A DNA stretch of 64,000 nt from Starkeya sp. ORNL1 (GTDB taxonomy: Bacteria > Pseudomonadota > Alphaproteobacteria > Rhizobiales > Xanthobacteraceae), in contig NZ_CP048834.1 in the NCBI RefSeq assembly GCF_012971745.1, positions 1,240,001 through 1,304,000 on the forward strand, in the 5' to 3' direction. Of the stretch, positions 17,711 through 25,780 are shown piece after piece; the stretch's first letter is position 1; every line of letters starts with the position of its first letter. The notes under the pieces are model-generated. The model worked only from the letters and a program-made list of their open reading frames with translations. It had not been told where the DNA came from and searched no databases. Position numbers and translations under genes: made by a program.

Positions 17711-18628
17711 CTAAACTTGGTGGGCCAGCGGCCCAAGTACATCGAAGAGCATTCGCAGGGAGTTTCGGACCGCACCTGTCAGGCCGGCTTCGTTACGAAA
17801 GCGTGGACGTTGCGCCGCGTACGCAAGGTAAAGCGTGCGGCGGACGGCGGGCAAGGTAATGGGACGCGCTTCGAGCAGGCCGTTGCGCACCTCTTCAGCG
17901 ACCGCAAAATATGGCAGGATGCTGCACGCTGCTCCACGGCTGACGAGACTTTTCATGGCGGATACGGAGCGCACCTCATAAACCACCCTGAGTTCGACGC
18001 CTTGTTCGGCCGCCTGTTTGGCCACCGCTGCGCGCACAGTGTCACCCGGTTCCGGCATGGCGAGAGTTTCTTCAAGGGCATCTGCGAATGCAACCGGTTT
18101 GGCCCGGTGCGGGCCGGGCAGGCTCACAAGCACCAGGTCATCCTGAAGCAGCGCAGTACGGGTGATTTGGGGCTGATCCGGAACGTCGTAAGCTAGAATG
18201 AAGTCGACGTCGCCCCGTGTGAGATGTTCGAACAGCACATGGCTCATCGCCTCCACCATGCTGAGCGCCACCTTGGGGAGGCGCTCGCGGACGGTAACCG
18301 CAATCTCGGGACCGATGACAGGCATAAGAGCGGGGGTTGTTCCCAGGCGGATCGATTCAGTGCTCTCGCCGCCGAGAGCCGCGACCTCCCGTCGAACCTG
18401 TTCGATGAGCTTCAGAATTACACTCGCCCGCTCGTACAGCAAACTTCCCGCCGGCGTTGAGGTGACGCCGCGTGAATGTCGTACCAGAAGTTCTACGCCG
18501 ACGTCTTCTTCTAATAGCCTGATTTGCATGCCGAGTGCGGTTTGCGCGACATGAAGACGATCAGCCGCTTTCGTCATATTCCCCGCGTCGAGCACGCTGA
18601 CGAAATATCGGAGCTGTCGAAGATTCAT
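17711..18628 (-). CDS. LysR-family transcriptional regulator
   Basis: A 305-residue LysR regulator starting at MNLRQLRYFVSVLD, right after an excellent GGAGGTGACC site. The N-terminal winged helix reads GNMTKAADRLHVAQTALGMQIRLLEEDVGVELLVRH in sequence, followed by the standard TPAG(S) turn. The C-terminal effector domain of about 200 residues follows. Overall it resembles the Nac/Cbl-like LysR regulators that sit next to Bug proteins. It lies 154 bases upstream of the Bug gene in the same direction, so control of that gene is likely. Start sites further upstream lack support. Confidence 0.9.
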   Translation of the reverse strand: MNLRQLRYFVSVLDAGNMTKAADRLHVAQTALGMQIRLLEEDVGVELLVRHSRGVTSTPAGSLLYERASVILKLIEQVRREVAALGGESTESIRLGTTPALMPVIGPEIAVTVRERLPKVALSMVEAMSHVLFEHLTRGDVDFILAYDVPDQPQITRTALLQDDLVLVSLPGPHRAKPVAFADALEETLAMPEPGDTVRAAVAKQAAEQGVELRVVYEVRSVSAMKSLVSRGAACSILPYFAVAEEVRNGLLEARPITLPAVRRTLYLAYAAQRPRFRNEAGLTGAVRNSLRMLFDVLGPLAHQV

Positions 18629-18899
18629 GGTCACCTCCGTGAGGCCCGCCACGCCTTGACCCCTCGATCGCCTCATACGTGCAACCCAATGTATCTGAAC
18701 TGCGCCGCTGTCGGACAGCTGCTCGCGGAATCGATGAAGCGCCTCATAACTCTCTCGATGCCGTGCCGCCTATCGCGGCAGATCGAGCCGATGACTGCCT
18801 ATAGGTTTGGGCCTTCGAGCACCCTTATCTGTTATCCCACGGCTGACGACGCCAGGCCGCGGCTCTGTCAGATCGAGACGCTATAGAAGGCTGGCGCGT

Positions 18900-19332
18900 T
18901 CATTTCTCGCCGCAACGCTCCTCGCGAAAGGCGATGAAGCGCAGAACATTCGCAAGGTGGGATGGATAGGTCGGGTCATCAACGACTTCGGCTAGCCGCA
19001 GGAAAAAGATAACGTCCATATTCGGCAGGACCATGTGGCGAACACAGCCCTGCATGAGCGCCGTTAGCGAATGGGATGGGGAATCGAGCGCACGCCCACA
19101 GGGTGCGCTCAAGCTTCCAGCGCGGCCCGTATATCCAGCATCCGCCGTGGACCTTGGTAATGTCGATATGCTGCTCTGTCACCTTGGCCTTTAGATCCTT
19201 CTCGGCGGCGCCTGGCACAAAGAAGGCGTGACAGGTCCATGTGCGAAGGTAGGTTGGCGCGTCTGACGGGATTTCCGCAAGCACTCCGGCATAGGTCGTT
19301 ATCCGGCGGGTGACGATTTCATAGGGCTGCAT
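18900..19332 (-). pseudogene. hypothetical protein, probably frameshifted
   Basis: An ORF from 19332 begins MQPYEIVTRRITTYAGVLAE and runs well to about WKLERTLWAC. After roughly 19085 its codon use turns poor. The neighbouring frame then carries a clean continuation, LDSPSHSLTALMQGCVRHMV to LRFIAFREE, ending at 18900. Joining both frames gives about 140 residues with even codon use, so a one-base frameshift near 19080-19120 is likely. I do not recognise the family. If the sequence is right and no slippage occurs, the first frame alone would give 117 residues ending at 18979. Confidence 0.45.
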
Positions 19333-19502
19333 GCGCTAAGCTTACGCGAGTCGTCGGCTCCTTAGAACTTTCCTTGCGTTACGGAATTGATTCCCGTCGC
19401 TGCGCCCCTCCCAGCCGGCGCGGGACGGGCGGCGGCGCCAGAGTCGGCATCATCGGCGCCGCCGTTCGCAGCAACACACCATGGTGCCGCGCCGGTATAT
19501 CA

Positions 19503-19766
19503 ATGCCAAAGAAGGAAAATGGCAGCAGCTACGTCAAAGCCGAACTCGCCGGCCTTAGCTTGGCAGAGCGTGCCTTGCTGCGACGAGCAGTCTATGAGCA
19601 CCCCAACGCGGTAAGGGTCGACGAAGCCGACGCGGTGCTTGCCGACAACCTCCAGCGGTTAGATCTATTACGCCCTGCTGCCATAGGGCAGCGATATTGC
19701 TGGCGACTGAATGATCGGTTGGTTGCGCGCCGTTCATCGCTGCGGGAGGCACTGTTTCCGCAATGA
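19503..19766 (+). CDS. small hypothetical protein
   Basis: An 87-residue ORF from MPKKENGSSYVKAELAGLSL to LREALFPQ. It has a helical, leucine/alanine-rich middle (LAERALLRRAVYEH) followed by NLQRLDLL and a basic tail, which could be a small winged-helix-like domain. Longer upstream extension is Arg/Gly-rich and unconvincing. The ribosome-binding site is weak. Confidence 0.45.
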   Translation: MPKKENGSSYVKAELAGLSLAERALLRRAVYEHPNAVRVDEADAVLADNLQRLDLLRPAAIGQRYCWRLNDRLVARRSSLREALFPQ

Positions 19767-19972
19767 GGAAACCCCGCAGTTTAGGAGGAGACTTCAGTCC
19801 GACCTCAGCACGTTGAGGTGTTAAGCCGAAATCGCCAGCGACATTCTGGATGCTAGGGCCTATGCTATCTGTATTCGCGGCAGCATAAATGCCCGCGCCC
19901 AAAAACGATCGGGCATTCCCCATTTTGGGCGCCCGTCACACATTCATCGGGCGCTGAAATGTTTACCGAGAC

Positions 19973-20239
19973 GTGGCGTGCCATACGCCGGGCCGTGGAA
20001 GGCCTGGCGGAAGCGCCGCATTCGAAACCGGCGTATTTGTAATCCCGATCGAACGCCTCGCCACCTCGCTCCGGCCGGGCGCGCCCATAGCTGTCAGCAG
20101 CGCTCCGGTCGCGATCGAGGTGGCCGGCTGGATGCAGGCGAACTGTGCAGGCGTGCTGGCCGTTGCATGGGCCGGCGATGGCCCGTTGGTGCTGGCGCGG
20201 TATGGCGAAACTGGCGGCGAGGGCGACGAGCTGAAGTAG
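19973..20239 (+). CDS. small hypothetical protein, diverged paralogue of the 39.7-kb ORF
   Basis: An ORF of up to 88 residues with a GTG start and an unconvincing N-terminus. Its second half, AGVLAVAWAGDGPLVLARYGE, matches the layout of the minus-strand ORF at 39739-39978 (AAAIAFSRKGDADLGDFEPA then EILARYGD). That suggests a diverged or decaying copy of the same small family. An alternative 27-residue frame (MFTETWRAIRRAVEG) overlaps it. Confidence 0.35.
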   Translation: MACHTPGRGRPGGSAAFETGVFVIPIERLATSLRPGAPIAVSSAPVAIEVAGWMQANCAGVLAVAWAGDGPLVLARYGETGGEGDELK

Positions 20240-20308
20240 GGCGACGCGACTCGTCCACCAGCCCGGCAGCATGACCAACTAAAGCCACTGCGAAAGGAGG
20301 CGGCGGTA

Positions 20309-20533
20309 ATAAGCTTGTTCAAGGAACCGAGGCGCATCAACCCAAACGCGCTCAAAAAGACCTCGCTTGCCGAAGTCACCGACCTCGTGATGCGGGAGGA
20401 GGATATGCGTCGGTCTAAAGATGCCGCGAAGACCGCTCGTCTAAGGGAGGCAAGGCTGCTTCGTTCAGACGACAAGCAGGAACAGTCACGCCCATCGCCA
20501 TCCCGCGATAAAAGTCTCAAATCCATCAATTGA
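20309..20533 (+). CDS. small hypothetical protein, paralogue of the 0.7-kb ORF, non-ATG start
   Basis: A basic protein of about 72-74 residues sharing SLFKEP, NP, TSLAEVTDLV, REE and KTARLREARL with the ORF at 697-879. The relative begins M-T-S-L-F, but here the aligned codons are GTA-ATA-AGC-TTG-TTC, so no ATG is available. A strong AAAGGAGG at 20293-20300 lies 8 bases before the ATA at 20309 and 14 bases before the TTG at 20315. Start is therefore either an unusual ATA or the TTG. Its 3' end runs into a repeat shared with 36407-36538. Confidence 0.6.
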   Translation: MSLFKEPRRINPNALKKTSLAEVTDLVMREEDMRRSKDAAKTARLREARLLRSDDKQEQSRPSPSRDKSLKSIN

Positions 20534-20652
20534 TGGAATGAAGCCGAAGGTACCCCCGCTAGGGTGCGCCGTGCTCTAGCGATCTATCCTCTACGGCACG
20601 TGACGGTGGAGGTTTCGCTGGTGTTCCGACCGACCCACTGGCGAGCCTTCAC
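20521..20652. repeat. 130-bp dispersed intergenic repeat, copy A
   Basis: About 130 bases that reappear with high similarity at 36407-36538. The best-kept core is CTACGGCACGTGACGGTGGA followed by GTTTCGCTGGT, a CCGAC-x-GACCCACTG block and a GCCTTC block. It begins with a perfect 16-base palindrome (TCCATCAATTGATGGA, 20522-20537). GGTGGAGG near 20606 can pair with CCTTCACC near 20645 around an internal region, so a structured RNA is possible. Neither copy has an ORF of its own. Confidence 0.7.
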
Positions 20653-20703
20653 CGTTTTCGTCCCAATGTTCCTACCGGTCGGACGGAGTTGAACGCTTTC
20701 CGG

Positions 20704-20925
20704 ATGAACCAGCAACTCGAGGAGCGGGCGCGAGCCCAGTGCGCCGCCGACGTGGACGCCTCCGATCCTCCGGTGAGAGACCGGTTAGCCTGCATCGAAC
20801 GCTATTGGCTGGTTGTCGCCGCCGAGATTGCCGGCGGCCATATCGTGGAACGCGGAGTCGCTCTCCCGGCCGATTTTGATGAGCGTGTGCGGAAGTTTTT
20901 GTATCTTCGTCGCCATCGGGTTTAG
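20704..20925 (+). CDS. small hypothetical protein
   Basis: A 73-residue ORF beginning MNQQLEERARAQCAA, with a mostly helical composition and a C-terminal DERVRKFLYLRRHRV. A GGACGGAG lies about 15 bases upstream; a TTG at 20689 would give five more residues. I do not recognise it. Confidence 0.4.
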   Translation: MNQQLEERARAQCAADVDASDPPVRDRLACIERYWLVVAAEIAGGHIVERGVALPADFDERVRKFLYLRRHRV

Positions 20926-21182
20926 CGGCCTTCGATCCCGTGGACAGAAGGAGATAAGCAAGGCCGGGAAGGCGCCGCTTGGTGTTGAGACGAGCCACGC
21001 CTTCACCGGCACCGCGGGCGCTGGGAGCAACCCGCGGTCTTCTTCAACGTCGATCTATCGGCACCGGTTCACAACCGACTGTGGCCCTATGCGCGGTGGA
21101 ACCTGCCATCAAATGTTGTGGCCGACGATGCCGCGCGTACTAACCTCATTTCCCGAGGCTGGGTTGCCAGAAAGGAACCTCT

Positions 21183-21413
21183 ATGGCGACATACCTTTTC
21201 GAGGTTCGCGGCGACCGCGGGGGCAGCGAGGCGGATCTGCCTGATGACGCGGCCGCGTGGTCGGCGCTCGTCACGTGGTGCGGAGAAATGTTACGGGATG
21301 AAGGCGGCAAACTTTCTGAATCGAACGGTTTGAGTTTGACCGTCCGCCAAGGGGGGCGTTGGGTAGCCACTATCGACGTTGCGGCCCGTCACCACCCGTT
21401 GGCCCGCCATTAG
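21183..21413 (+). CDS. DUF6894 family small protein (copy 2 of 3)
   Basis: A 76-residue protein starting MATYLFEVRGD after an AAAGGAA site. It shares the DDAAAWSALVTWCGEMLRD helix and the GGKL turn with the copies at 931 and 30527, so it belongs to the same DUF6894-like set. The C-terminal strand region VTVRQGGRWVATIDV-like is more diverged. No good GGAAC/CGTT pair is present upstream, unlike copy 1. Function unknown. Confidence 0.72.
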   Translation: MATYLFEVRGDRGGSEADLPDDAAAWSALVTWCGEMLRDEGGKLSESNGLSLTVRQGGRWVATIDVAARHHPLARH

Positions 21414-21510
21414 CGTCCACTCCGTCCTCCCATGACCCAGGTTTGGCAACCCGCGCGATGGCTCTTGCCGCGGCCAGCCAATGGATAGGTCCACCCCGAG
21501 TTGGCTTTCC

Positions 21511-21750
21511 CTATAACCGGTATCCCACCTTGTCCTCCGAGATGAGCTTGTCCCGGATTTCCTCCAACGTCATGGGTGGCTCGTTATCCCGCTGAACCAG
21601 GAAGCGGTCGGTCATTCTGTTGGGGTCAGCTGCCCTGAGCTCAAGCGTCGCAAGTGCTTCACCAAGAGTGCCCACCGTAGCAAATGGCTCGACGGTGCTT
21701 TCCGTAGTCCAATCAGCCGAGACCTCGAAAAGCTTGTATGTGTCCGACAT
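21511..21750 (-). CDS. small hypothetical protein
   Basis: A 79-residue acidic protein, MSDTYKLFEVSADWTTES to EDKVGYRL, behind a clear GGAGG site. It contains a helical LGEALATLELRAADP stretch and a FLVQRDNEPPMTLEEIRDKL end. The first residues recall small Rhizobiales stress ORFs, but I cannot name the family. It lies downstream of the membrane-protein gene at 21812, separated by a strong hairpin. Confidence 0.65.
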   Translation of the reverse strand: MSDTYKLFEVSADWTTESTVEPFATVGTLGEALATLELRAADPNRMTDRFLVQRDNEPPMTLEEIRDKLISEDKVGYRL

Positions 21751-21770
21751 CCGATCGCCCTCCTACATTC

Positions 21771-21798
21771 GGCGCTCTCGCTGGATAGCGAGAGCGCC
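21771..21798. terminator. perfect 12-bp hairpin between 21.5-kb and 21.8-kb genes
   Basis: GGCGCTCTCGCT pairs perfectly with AGCGAGAGCGCC around a GGAT loop. It lies after the stop of the minus-strand membrane-protein gene and before the next minus-strand gene. There is no T-tract, so it may stabilise a 3' end rather than act as an intrinsic terminator. Confidence 0.6.
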
Positions 21799-21811
21799 AA
21801 AGGACCACGCC

Positions 21812-22717
21812 TCAGCTTGCTGGCAAGTCGTCGCGCAACCTGCCGCCCACCGTCGCGAAGTAGGTGGCCGAAAAGGCGCCTACGAGAAGCGAGACGAACA
21901 CCCAGAGGGAGGTGTAAATCCCGACCTTGCGCGCCGTTTCCGCAGCCTGCTTTGCTTTGGCTGCGACTTCGTCCGCAGTCGCCTTCGCCTTAGCAAGCAC
22001 GTCGTTTACCCGCTTCTCCGCATCCTGCGGGCTGAGGCCGGTTTCGCGCGCGACCACCTGTGAGACATAAGCCTTGTCATCTGCAGACAGATCACCGTTG
22101 ATCGCCGATCGGGCGAGTATCCGCCCGACCTCCGCTCGCGCATTACCTACGTCGCCTTGCGCAGGTGGCGTCTGCGTGCGGAAAAGCATGTCGGTAAAAT
22201 AGGCCACCGGACTTTGGCCGTCGGTATTTGCGTTCGCGCCGGTGGCTCCCACTGCAGCAGACGCTGCTTGGCCACCGGCCTGCACCGCCGCACCAGCGAC
22301 ATTCGCTGCACCGCTCGTGACTGTCGCCAGGGCGGAAGCCAAAAGCGTCGCACTCACCAACGTGGCAACGGCCCACACGGCGAAGCCGTGAGCGGTATCG
22401 CGGAAAAACACCTCATCGGTGTGAACGCCGACCCAGGTCGTACGAAGTCGACCCGCGATATACCCCCCCACGCCCGAAGCAAAAAGCTGGACGGCGAGGA
22501 GCCAGGCGACTGCCAGCACTCCCAATGTTGTGGCCGAGACCCCGCTGTTCGACCACGGGGAGATGGACACAAGGCCTAGACCGGCCCCGAGCGAGACCAA
22601 GGTGATTGTGAGAGCCGCGCCCACCGCCGCGCCAGCGATAATTGCTCCCCACGAAACCGCGGATTGGGCTGACTCTTCGCCTATGGCGCTGGTTGCTAAA
22701 ATTGCGCGATCGGACAT
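21812..22717 (-). CDS. conserved inner-membrane protein, DUF-type
   Basis: A 301-residue protein with four or so transmembrane segments: AIIAGAAVGAALTITLVSLGA, LGVLAVAWLLAVQLFASGVG, FAVWAVATLVSATLLASALA and, near the C-terminus, IYTSLWVFVSLLVGAFSATY. Between the third and last segments lies a soluble stretch of about 120 residues rich in Ala, Gly, Gln and Lys with a helical, probably periplasmic or amphipathic domain. Proteins of this design are common in Rhizobiales stress regions but lack a known role. It lies 40 bases downstream of a 25-residue membrane microprotein gene and is probably co-transcribed with it. Confidence 0.75.
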   Translation of the reverse strand: MSDRAILATSAIGEESAQSAVSWGAIIAGAAVGAALTITLVSLGAGLGLVSISPWSNSGVSATTLGVLAVAWLLAVQLFASGVGGYIAGRLRTTWVGVHTDEVFFRDTAHGFAVWAVATLVSATLLASALATVTSGAANVAGAAVQAGGQAASAAVGATGANANTDGQSPVAYFTDMLFRTQTPPAQGDVGNARAEVGRILARSAINGDLSADDKAYVSQVVARETGLSPQDAEKRVNDVLAKAKATADEVAAKAKQAAETARKVGIYTSLWVFVSLLVGAFSATYFATVGGRLRDDLPAS

Positions 22718-22756
22718 CTGCGAAAAACTCCAGATTGAGACGGCTGAATGTGTCTC

Positions 22757-22834
22757 TCAGCGCGTGAAAAGCGCGAGAAGGATGATGATCGGAATCGGAA
22801 TGCCGATCAGCCAAAGAAGAATGCCGCGACCCAT
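22757..22834 (-). CDS. 25-residue membrane microprotein
   Basis: A short ORF on the minus strand, read as MGRGILLWLIGIPIPIIILL followed by ALFTR and a stop. It is a single hydrophobic helix with a proline pair in the middle. GGAGG lies 8 bases before the ATG. This sequence type (MGRGILLWLxGxPIPIIILLAL) recurs in Rhizobiales genomes as an unannotated or DUF microprotein. It precedes the 301-residue membrane protein by 40 bases, so it could associate with it (inference). Confidence 0.7.
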   Translation of the reverse strand: MGRGILLWLIGIPIPIIILLALFTR

Positions 22835-22880
22835 GGGAAAATCCTCCACTCGCCGGCCGCAACGGCCGGACTGTCGCTGA

Positions 22881-22906
22881 AACAAGCCAACATGGACGAA
22901 TGTTCC
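22881..22906 (-). promoter_or_regulatory. near-match EcfG promoter, GGAAC-N17-TGTT
   Basis: On the minus strand GGAAC (22906-22902) is followed after 17 bases by TGTT, one base off CGTT. It lies about 50 bases before the microprotein start. A GC hairpin (CCGGCCG/CGGCCGG) sits between them in the leader. Confidence 0.3.
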
Positions 22907-23006
22907 TTGTCTGTCGGAAGGTTAGCGAGATGCCGACTACGGGAACTTGAATCGAGATGCGCCGCGATGGTTTGTGAACATGGCGGCGCATCCAAGAGCG
23001 TCGGGC

Positions 23007-23282
23007 CTACTGCGGATTCGTGGGGGCTTGCGGGTTGGTCTGCGGCCGGTGGGTACAGTCCGCCGCGCCTGCGGGACAGCTGCCAGACTGACGCAAGGTA
23101 TTGGAGTTTGAGCCATCTCTGCTGGTGGTGCTGCCCTGGTTGCCCGCAAGCCCGGAGCCGCTGCTCTGGCTAGCGCCGGTGCCGCCGCCCGTGCCCACAT
23201 GGCCTCCGGTCGGCAGAGCGAACGCCCCTTCCCTTTCCGGACCTCGCCCCGTTCTCCTTCGGGAAGGTTGGGCTTTTTTCAT
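23007..23282 (-). CDS. low-complexity small ORF, doubtful
   Basis: A 91-residue ORF beginning MKKAQPSRRR, rich in Gly, Ser, Thr and Gln, with two cysteines near the end. AAGGA lies a few bases before the ATG. The composition is low-complexity and I find no motif, so it may be spurious. Confidence 0.35.
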   Translation of the reverse strand: MKKAQPSRRRTGRGPEREGAFALPTGGHVGTGGGTGASQSSGSGLAGNQGSTTSRDGSNSNTLRQSGSCPAGAADCTHRPQTNPQAPTNPQ

Positions 23283-23441
23283 TTGTCCTTAGGCCAACCC
23301 CTTAGTCCGCTGCGGCAGCTTGCCTCTCACACTCTCTCAGTTGCCCTGCACCACGAACGCCGGGGGGCTGCTCCGCTCGACTAACGTGAACCCACCGCAG
23401 CCCGCGCATAAAAGACGCGGACCCTTAGTTGGTATAGGCAG

Positions 23442-23663
23442 TCACCTCTCTAGCCGTATACATTCCTCAATGCCTGTGGTGGTCAACATAATCGTCCCGC
23501 GTATTTCCATAATATGACCGTGCTTTATCAGACGGTTGACGATGACATTTGACACGCCACCGTGGTGATACAGAAACCCAGCGAGCTCCGCTCGGCTTGC
23601 AAAAGCGATCTGGCGAACTCGTAGAGCGTGAAAGATCTGCAGAAGCACGTCCCTGTCGCTCAT
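23442..23663 (-). CDS. small hypothetical protein, winged-helix-like
   Basis: A 73-residue ORF from MSDRDVLLQIFHAL to EECIRLER (an ATG 9 bases further upstream is possible). The arrangement helix, ASRAELAGFLYHHGGVSNVIVNRLIKHG and then IMEIRGTIMLTTTG resembles the helix-turn-helix plus beta-wing of small MarR-like or methyltransferase-associated domains. It is less GC-rich than its surroundings, so it may be transferred. The assignment is by shape only. Confidence 0.55.
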   Translation of the reverse strand: MSDRDVLLQIFHALRVRQIAFASRAELAGFLYHHGGVSNVIVNRLIKHGHIMEIRGTIMLTTTGIEECIRLER

Positions 23664-23863
23664 CAGTATCATGCGTGCCGTCCGCTGGGTGAAAGATCGG
23701 AATCAACGTCGACGTTCGCAATTCCGTTCAGTGGCATTCGGGCTTCGACCGTTCGACTGCAGGCTTACGCATGTGCCCTAAATACTGGCCCGCCAGAGGG
23801 CGACTTAGGGGACGCCACGGTGGACCGACCGCGCGTCCTACGTACGAGTGGGTCTCGCACCGT

Positions 23864-23889
23864 GGAATAAACGCTCCCGCCTGTTCGTT
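23864..23889 (+). promoter_or_regulatory. ECF promoter, GGAATAAAC-N11-TTCGTT (shared with the ECF sigma gene)
   Basis: GGAATAAAC at 23864-23872 and TTCGTT at 23884-23889, 11 bases apart. The same two boxes with the same spacing lie on the minus strand upstream of the ECF sigma gene (26336-26311). Even inner CCGC bases are in register. This suggests that the 26-kb sigma factor drives transcription toward the DUF1236 gene at 24044, with a leader of about 150 bases. Confidence 0.6.
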
Positions 23890-24043
23890 TGCTGATTGGG
23901 AAATGGACGTCAACCGCGCCTTCGGACGAAGGTGTGGTCATTTGCGTTTCGTCATTACAGTAACTTTTAAATAAATAATTCTGCCGGGAACAGCTTTCTC
24001 TTTCAAGTATTTCCAACCTGCGAGATTACATATGGAGGTTCGC

Positions 24044-24334
24044 ATGAATAAGGTTCTGTATGCCGCGCTGGTGGCCGGTGTTGTTGCTCATCCGTCGTCG
24101 GTGTTTGCGCAGTCAGCAGTGGTAGCTGTGCCGTCCGAGGTTGAGACCTATGTCGTGCAGGAAAAGACTCCATCGGTGAAGATCGAGCGCGAAGTTATTG
24201 TTGGATCCGAACTCCCGGACGCAATCGAGCTTCGTGCCGTTCCGAAGTTCAACACTTACAGTTATGCAGTGGTGAACAACAGGCGCGTCATCGTCGAAGC
24301 GAAGACGCGAAAAGTAATCAAAGTGATCGATTGA
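24044..24334 (+). CDS. secreted DUF1236 protein (copy 1 of 3)
   Basis: A 96-residue protein with a signal peptide (MNKVLYAALVAGVVAHPSSV, cleavage near FAQ). After it come YVVQEKTPSVKIEREVIVG, SELPDAIELRAVP and a C-terminal SYAVVNNRRVIVEAKTRKVI. This is the DUF1236 domain, a small periplasmic module common in Rhizobiales. The ATG at 24044 follows GGAGG at 24034-24038. The copy at 28332 is about the same without the glycine-rich insert. The ECF-type promoter at 23864 probably drives it. Confidence 0.85.
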   Translation: MNKVLYAALVAGVVAHPSSVFAQSAVVAVPSEVETYVVQEKTPSVKIEREVIVGSELPDAIELRAVPKFNTYSYAVVNNRRVIVEAKTRKVIKVID

Positions 24335-24344
24335 GAATACGGCG

Positions 24345-24491
24345 ATGCGGAAGATAGTGTTTGCATCCGCCGCAATATTATCTGCTCTCTTTTTTGGCCT
24401 CATCGCTGCGGCGACACCGATGCCCGAGGAGAGCACCAGCCCCGCGTCAGGCTACGGAGTGTTTGCGCTACAGGCCCATCATCGCCTGTAG
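24345..24491 (+). CDS. short secreted or membrane peptide
   Basis: A 48-residue ORF, MRKIVFASAAILSALFFGLI plus AAATPMPEE and a polar tail, 10 bases after the DUF1236 gene. It has a clean signal-peptide or membrane-anchor shape. The ribosome-binding site is weak (GAGAAT). It is probably a passenger of the DUF1236 transcript. Confidence 0.5.
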   Translation: MRKIVFASAAILSALFFGLIAAATPMPEESTSPASGYGVFALQAHHRL

Positions 24492-25036
24492 CCCGTCGGG
24501 CTCATTTCATGGGTCGCGGCGGCGGTAATTGCCGCGGTGGCCATCGGAATCTCGGAGGCGACTATGCGCAAAATGCCCTCAATTGTGTTCGCCGGCTTAT
24601 CAGCGTCCGGCAGCGTGCAGCGATACGAGCAGCGTAATACCCCTGATAACGACAACGTTTCGCGTAGGCAGGCTCGCAGGAGTGCCAACGAGCGACGCAG
24701 TCGGAGAAGGGTCATGTCGTCGTCAGGTCAACCGCCGGCAAGATAATCGACACCTTCATCATCGCGCAGCGGCGATGATGCAGGTTGTTCCCACCGGAAC
24801 CCTGGGGGCGACCAAACGCCGCCCGGCAATCACCCCTGCTTTTGCCGGGCGGCTGACTTCCGTAGTGCGTGACCGATGGCGTGCTGGGGTTAACACCGAA
24901 GTGGCGGGCTGCAAGTCATTCGCGAGCCCGCGACCCACCCCGGCATACCTGGCCCGCGCCCCACCCCGGCATACCTGGTTGGACGAGACGCTGCTCTATT
25001 CGCCGCTAGAGAAAGAAACGCCGTCCGGAACGCTAG
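24492..25036. other. 545-base stretch with only weak ORFs
   Basis: A GTG ORF at 24537-24746 (69 residues) continues the frame of the preceding peptide after its stop and has a hydrophobic lead, but it ends in an Arg/Ser-rich tail and is not convincing. An 18-base direct repeat (CCACCCCGGCATACCTGG) occurs at about 24935 and 24961. No structured element is clear. Confidence 0.4.
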
Positions 25037-25780
25037 CTACCGCGCCAGTTGGCGCTCCTCGTCCTCGGGCGTCAGCGGATCTCCTGCCTTTATCTGCTGC
25101 AGGTACAAGTCGATGACGGTTTCGCCGCTCGCCGGAACGTATGCATCCGATGACGGCTTGGCGATTGCGGCCATAGTGCGCCACGTGCCCTCGTAGCGGC
25201 ACGCTAGCGCTTCAGCCCTCGTCTGGTCAGCGACAAGTACGTAATCTCGACAAAGAGTGCCGTCCTCGAGCCGGTAGGTAGCGACGGGATCCAGCACGCC
25301 GCCCGCAATTGGCCGCCGCTCCCCAGACGCCAACTTTTGCAGCGCCGCCGAGACATCCGGATCGTCGAGGTGGCTGAGCGCCGTGCGTCCCGGATCAACC
25401 AAGGGCGACGCACCCAGGAAATATCCGAGGCCACCAGCGAATACGAGGAGGGCAGCCGCGGACAAGCCCGCGCCTGTCATCCGATAGCGGGAGGTCAGAA
25501 ACGTGGACCACCGGTATGGCTTTTCTTCAACAGGTCTCGTGTCTGGGCGTCGAGCCATGGCAGAGATAGCCGAGATCAGTTCCGGTGACGCCTGTTCAAG
25601 GCCACGGCTTATCGCCGCCCGCGCTAGACGACGACTACGAGTAAATCCCACCAACTCCTTTATGAGCTCTGGATCGCTGGCCATCGCGGTTTCCACCGCC
25701 AGAGCGACGTCTTCGTCAAGCTCGCCGTCCGCATACGCCATGAGTGTCTCGTCACTCGGATGCAGGTGGAGGTTCTTCAT
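25037..25780 (-). CDS. anti-sigma factor, membrane-bound
   Basis: A 247-residue protein with an N-terminal cytoplasmic domain (SDETLMAYADGELDEDVALAV in sequence, typical for ECF anti-sigma factors lacking the zinc motif), a single membrane helix (GLSAAALLVFAGGLGYFLGA, residues about 103-124) and a periplasmic domain of about 120 residues containing two cysteines. It should hold the adjacent ECF sigma factor inactive until a signal is received. Its ATG overlaps the sigma stop by four bases (ATGA), which is the usual coupling of sigma and anti-sigma genes. Confidence 0.88.
   Translation of the reverse strand: MKNLHLHPSDETLMAYADGELDEDVALAVETAMASDPELIKELVGFTRSRRLARAAISRGLEQASPELISAISAMARRPDTRPVEEKPYRWSTFLTSRYRMTGAGLSAAALLVFAGGLGYFLGASPLVDPGRTALSHLDDPDVSAALQKLASGERRPIAGGVLDPVATYRLEDGTLCRDYVLVADQTRAEALACRYEGTWRTMAAIAKPSSDAYVPASGETVIDLYLQQIKAGDPLTPEDEERQLAR

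Noticed and set aside
24529..25116. 195-codon plus-strand ORF downstream of the DUF1236 gene
   Set aside because: Arg/Pro/Ala-rich, overlaps the anti-sigma gene on the other strand, no relatives or start support.
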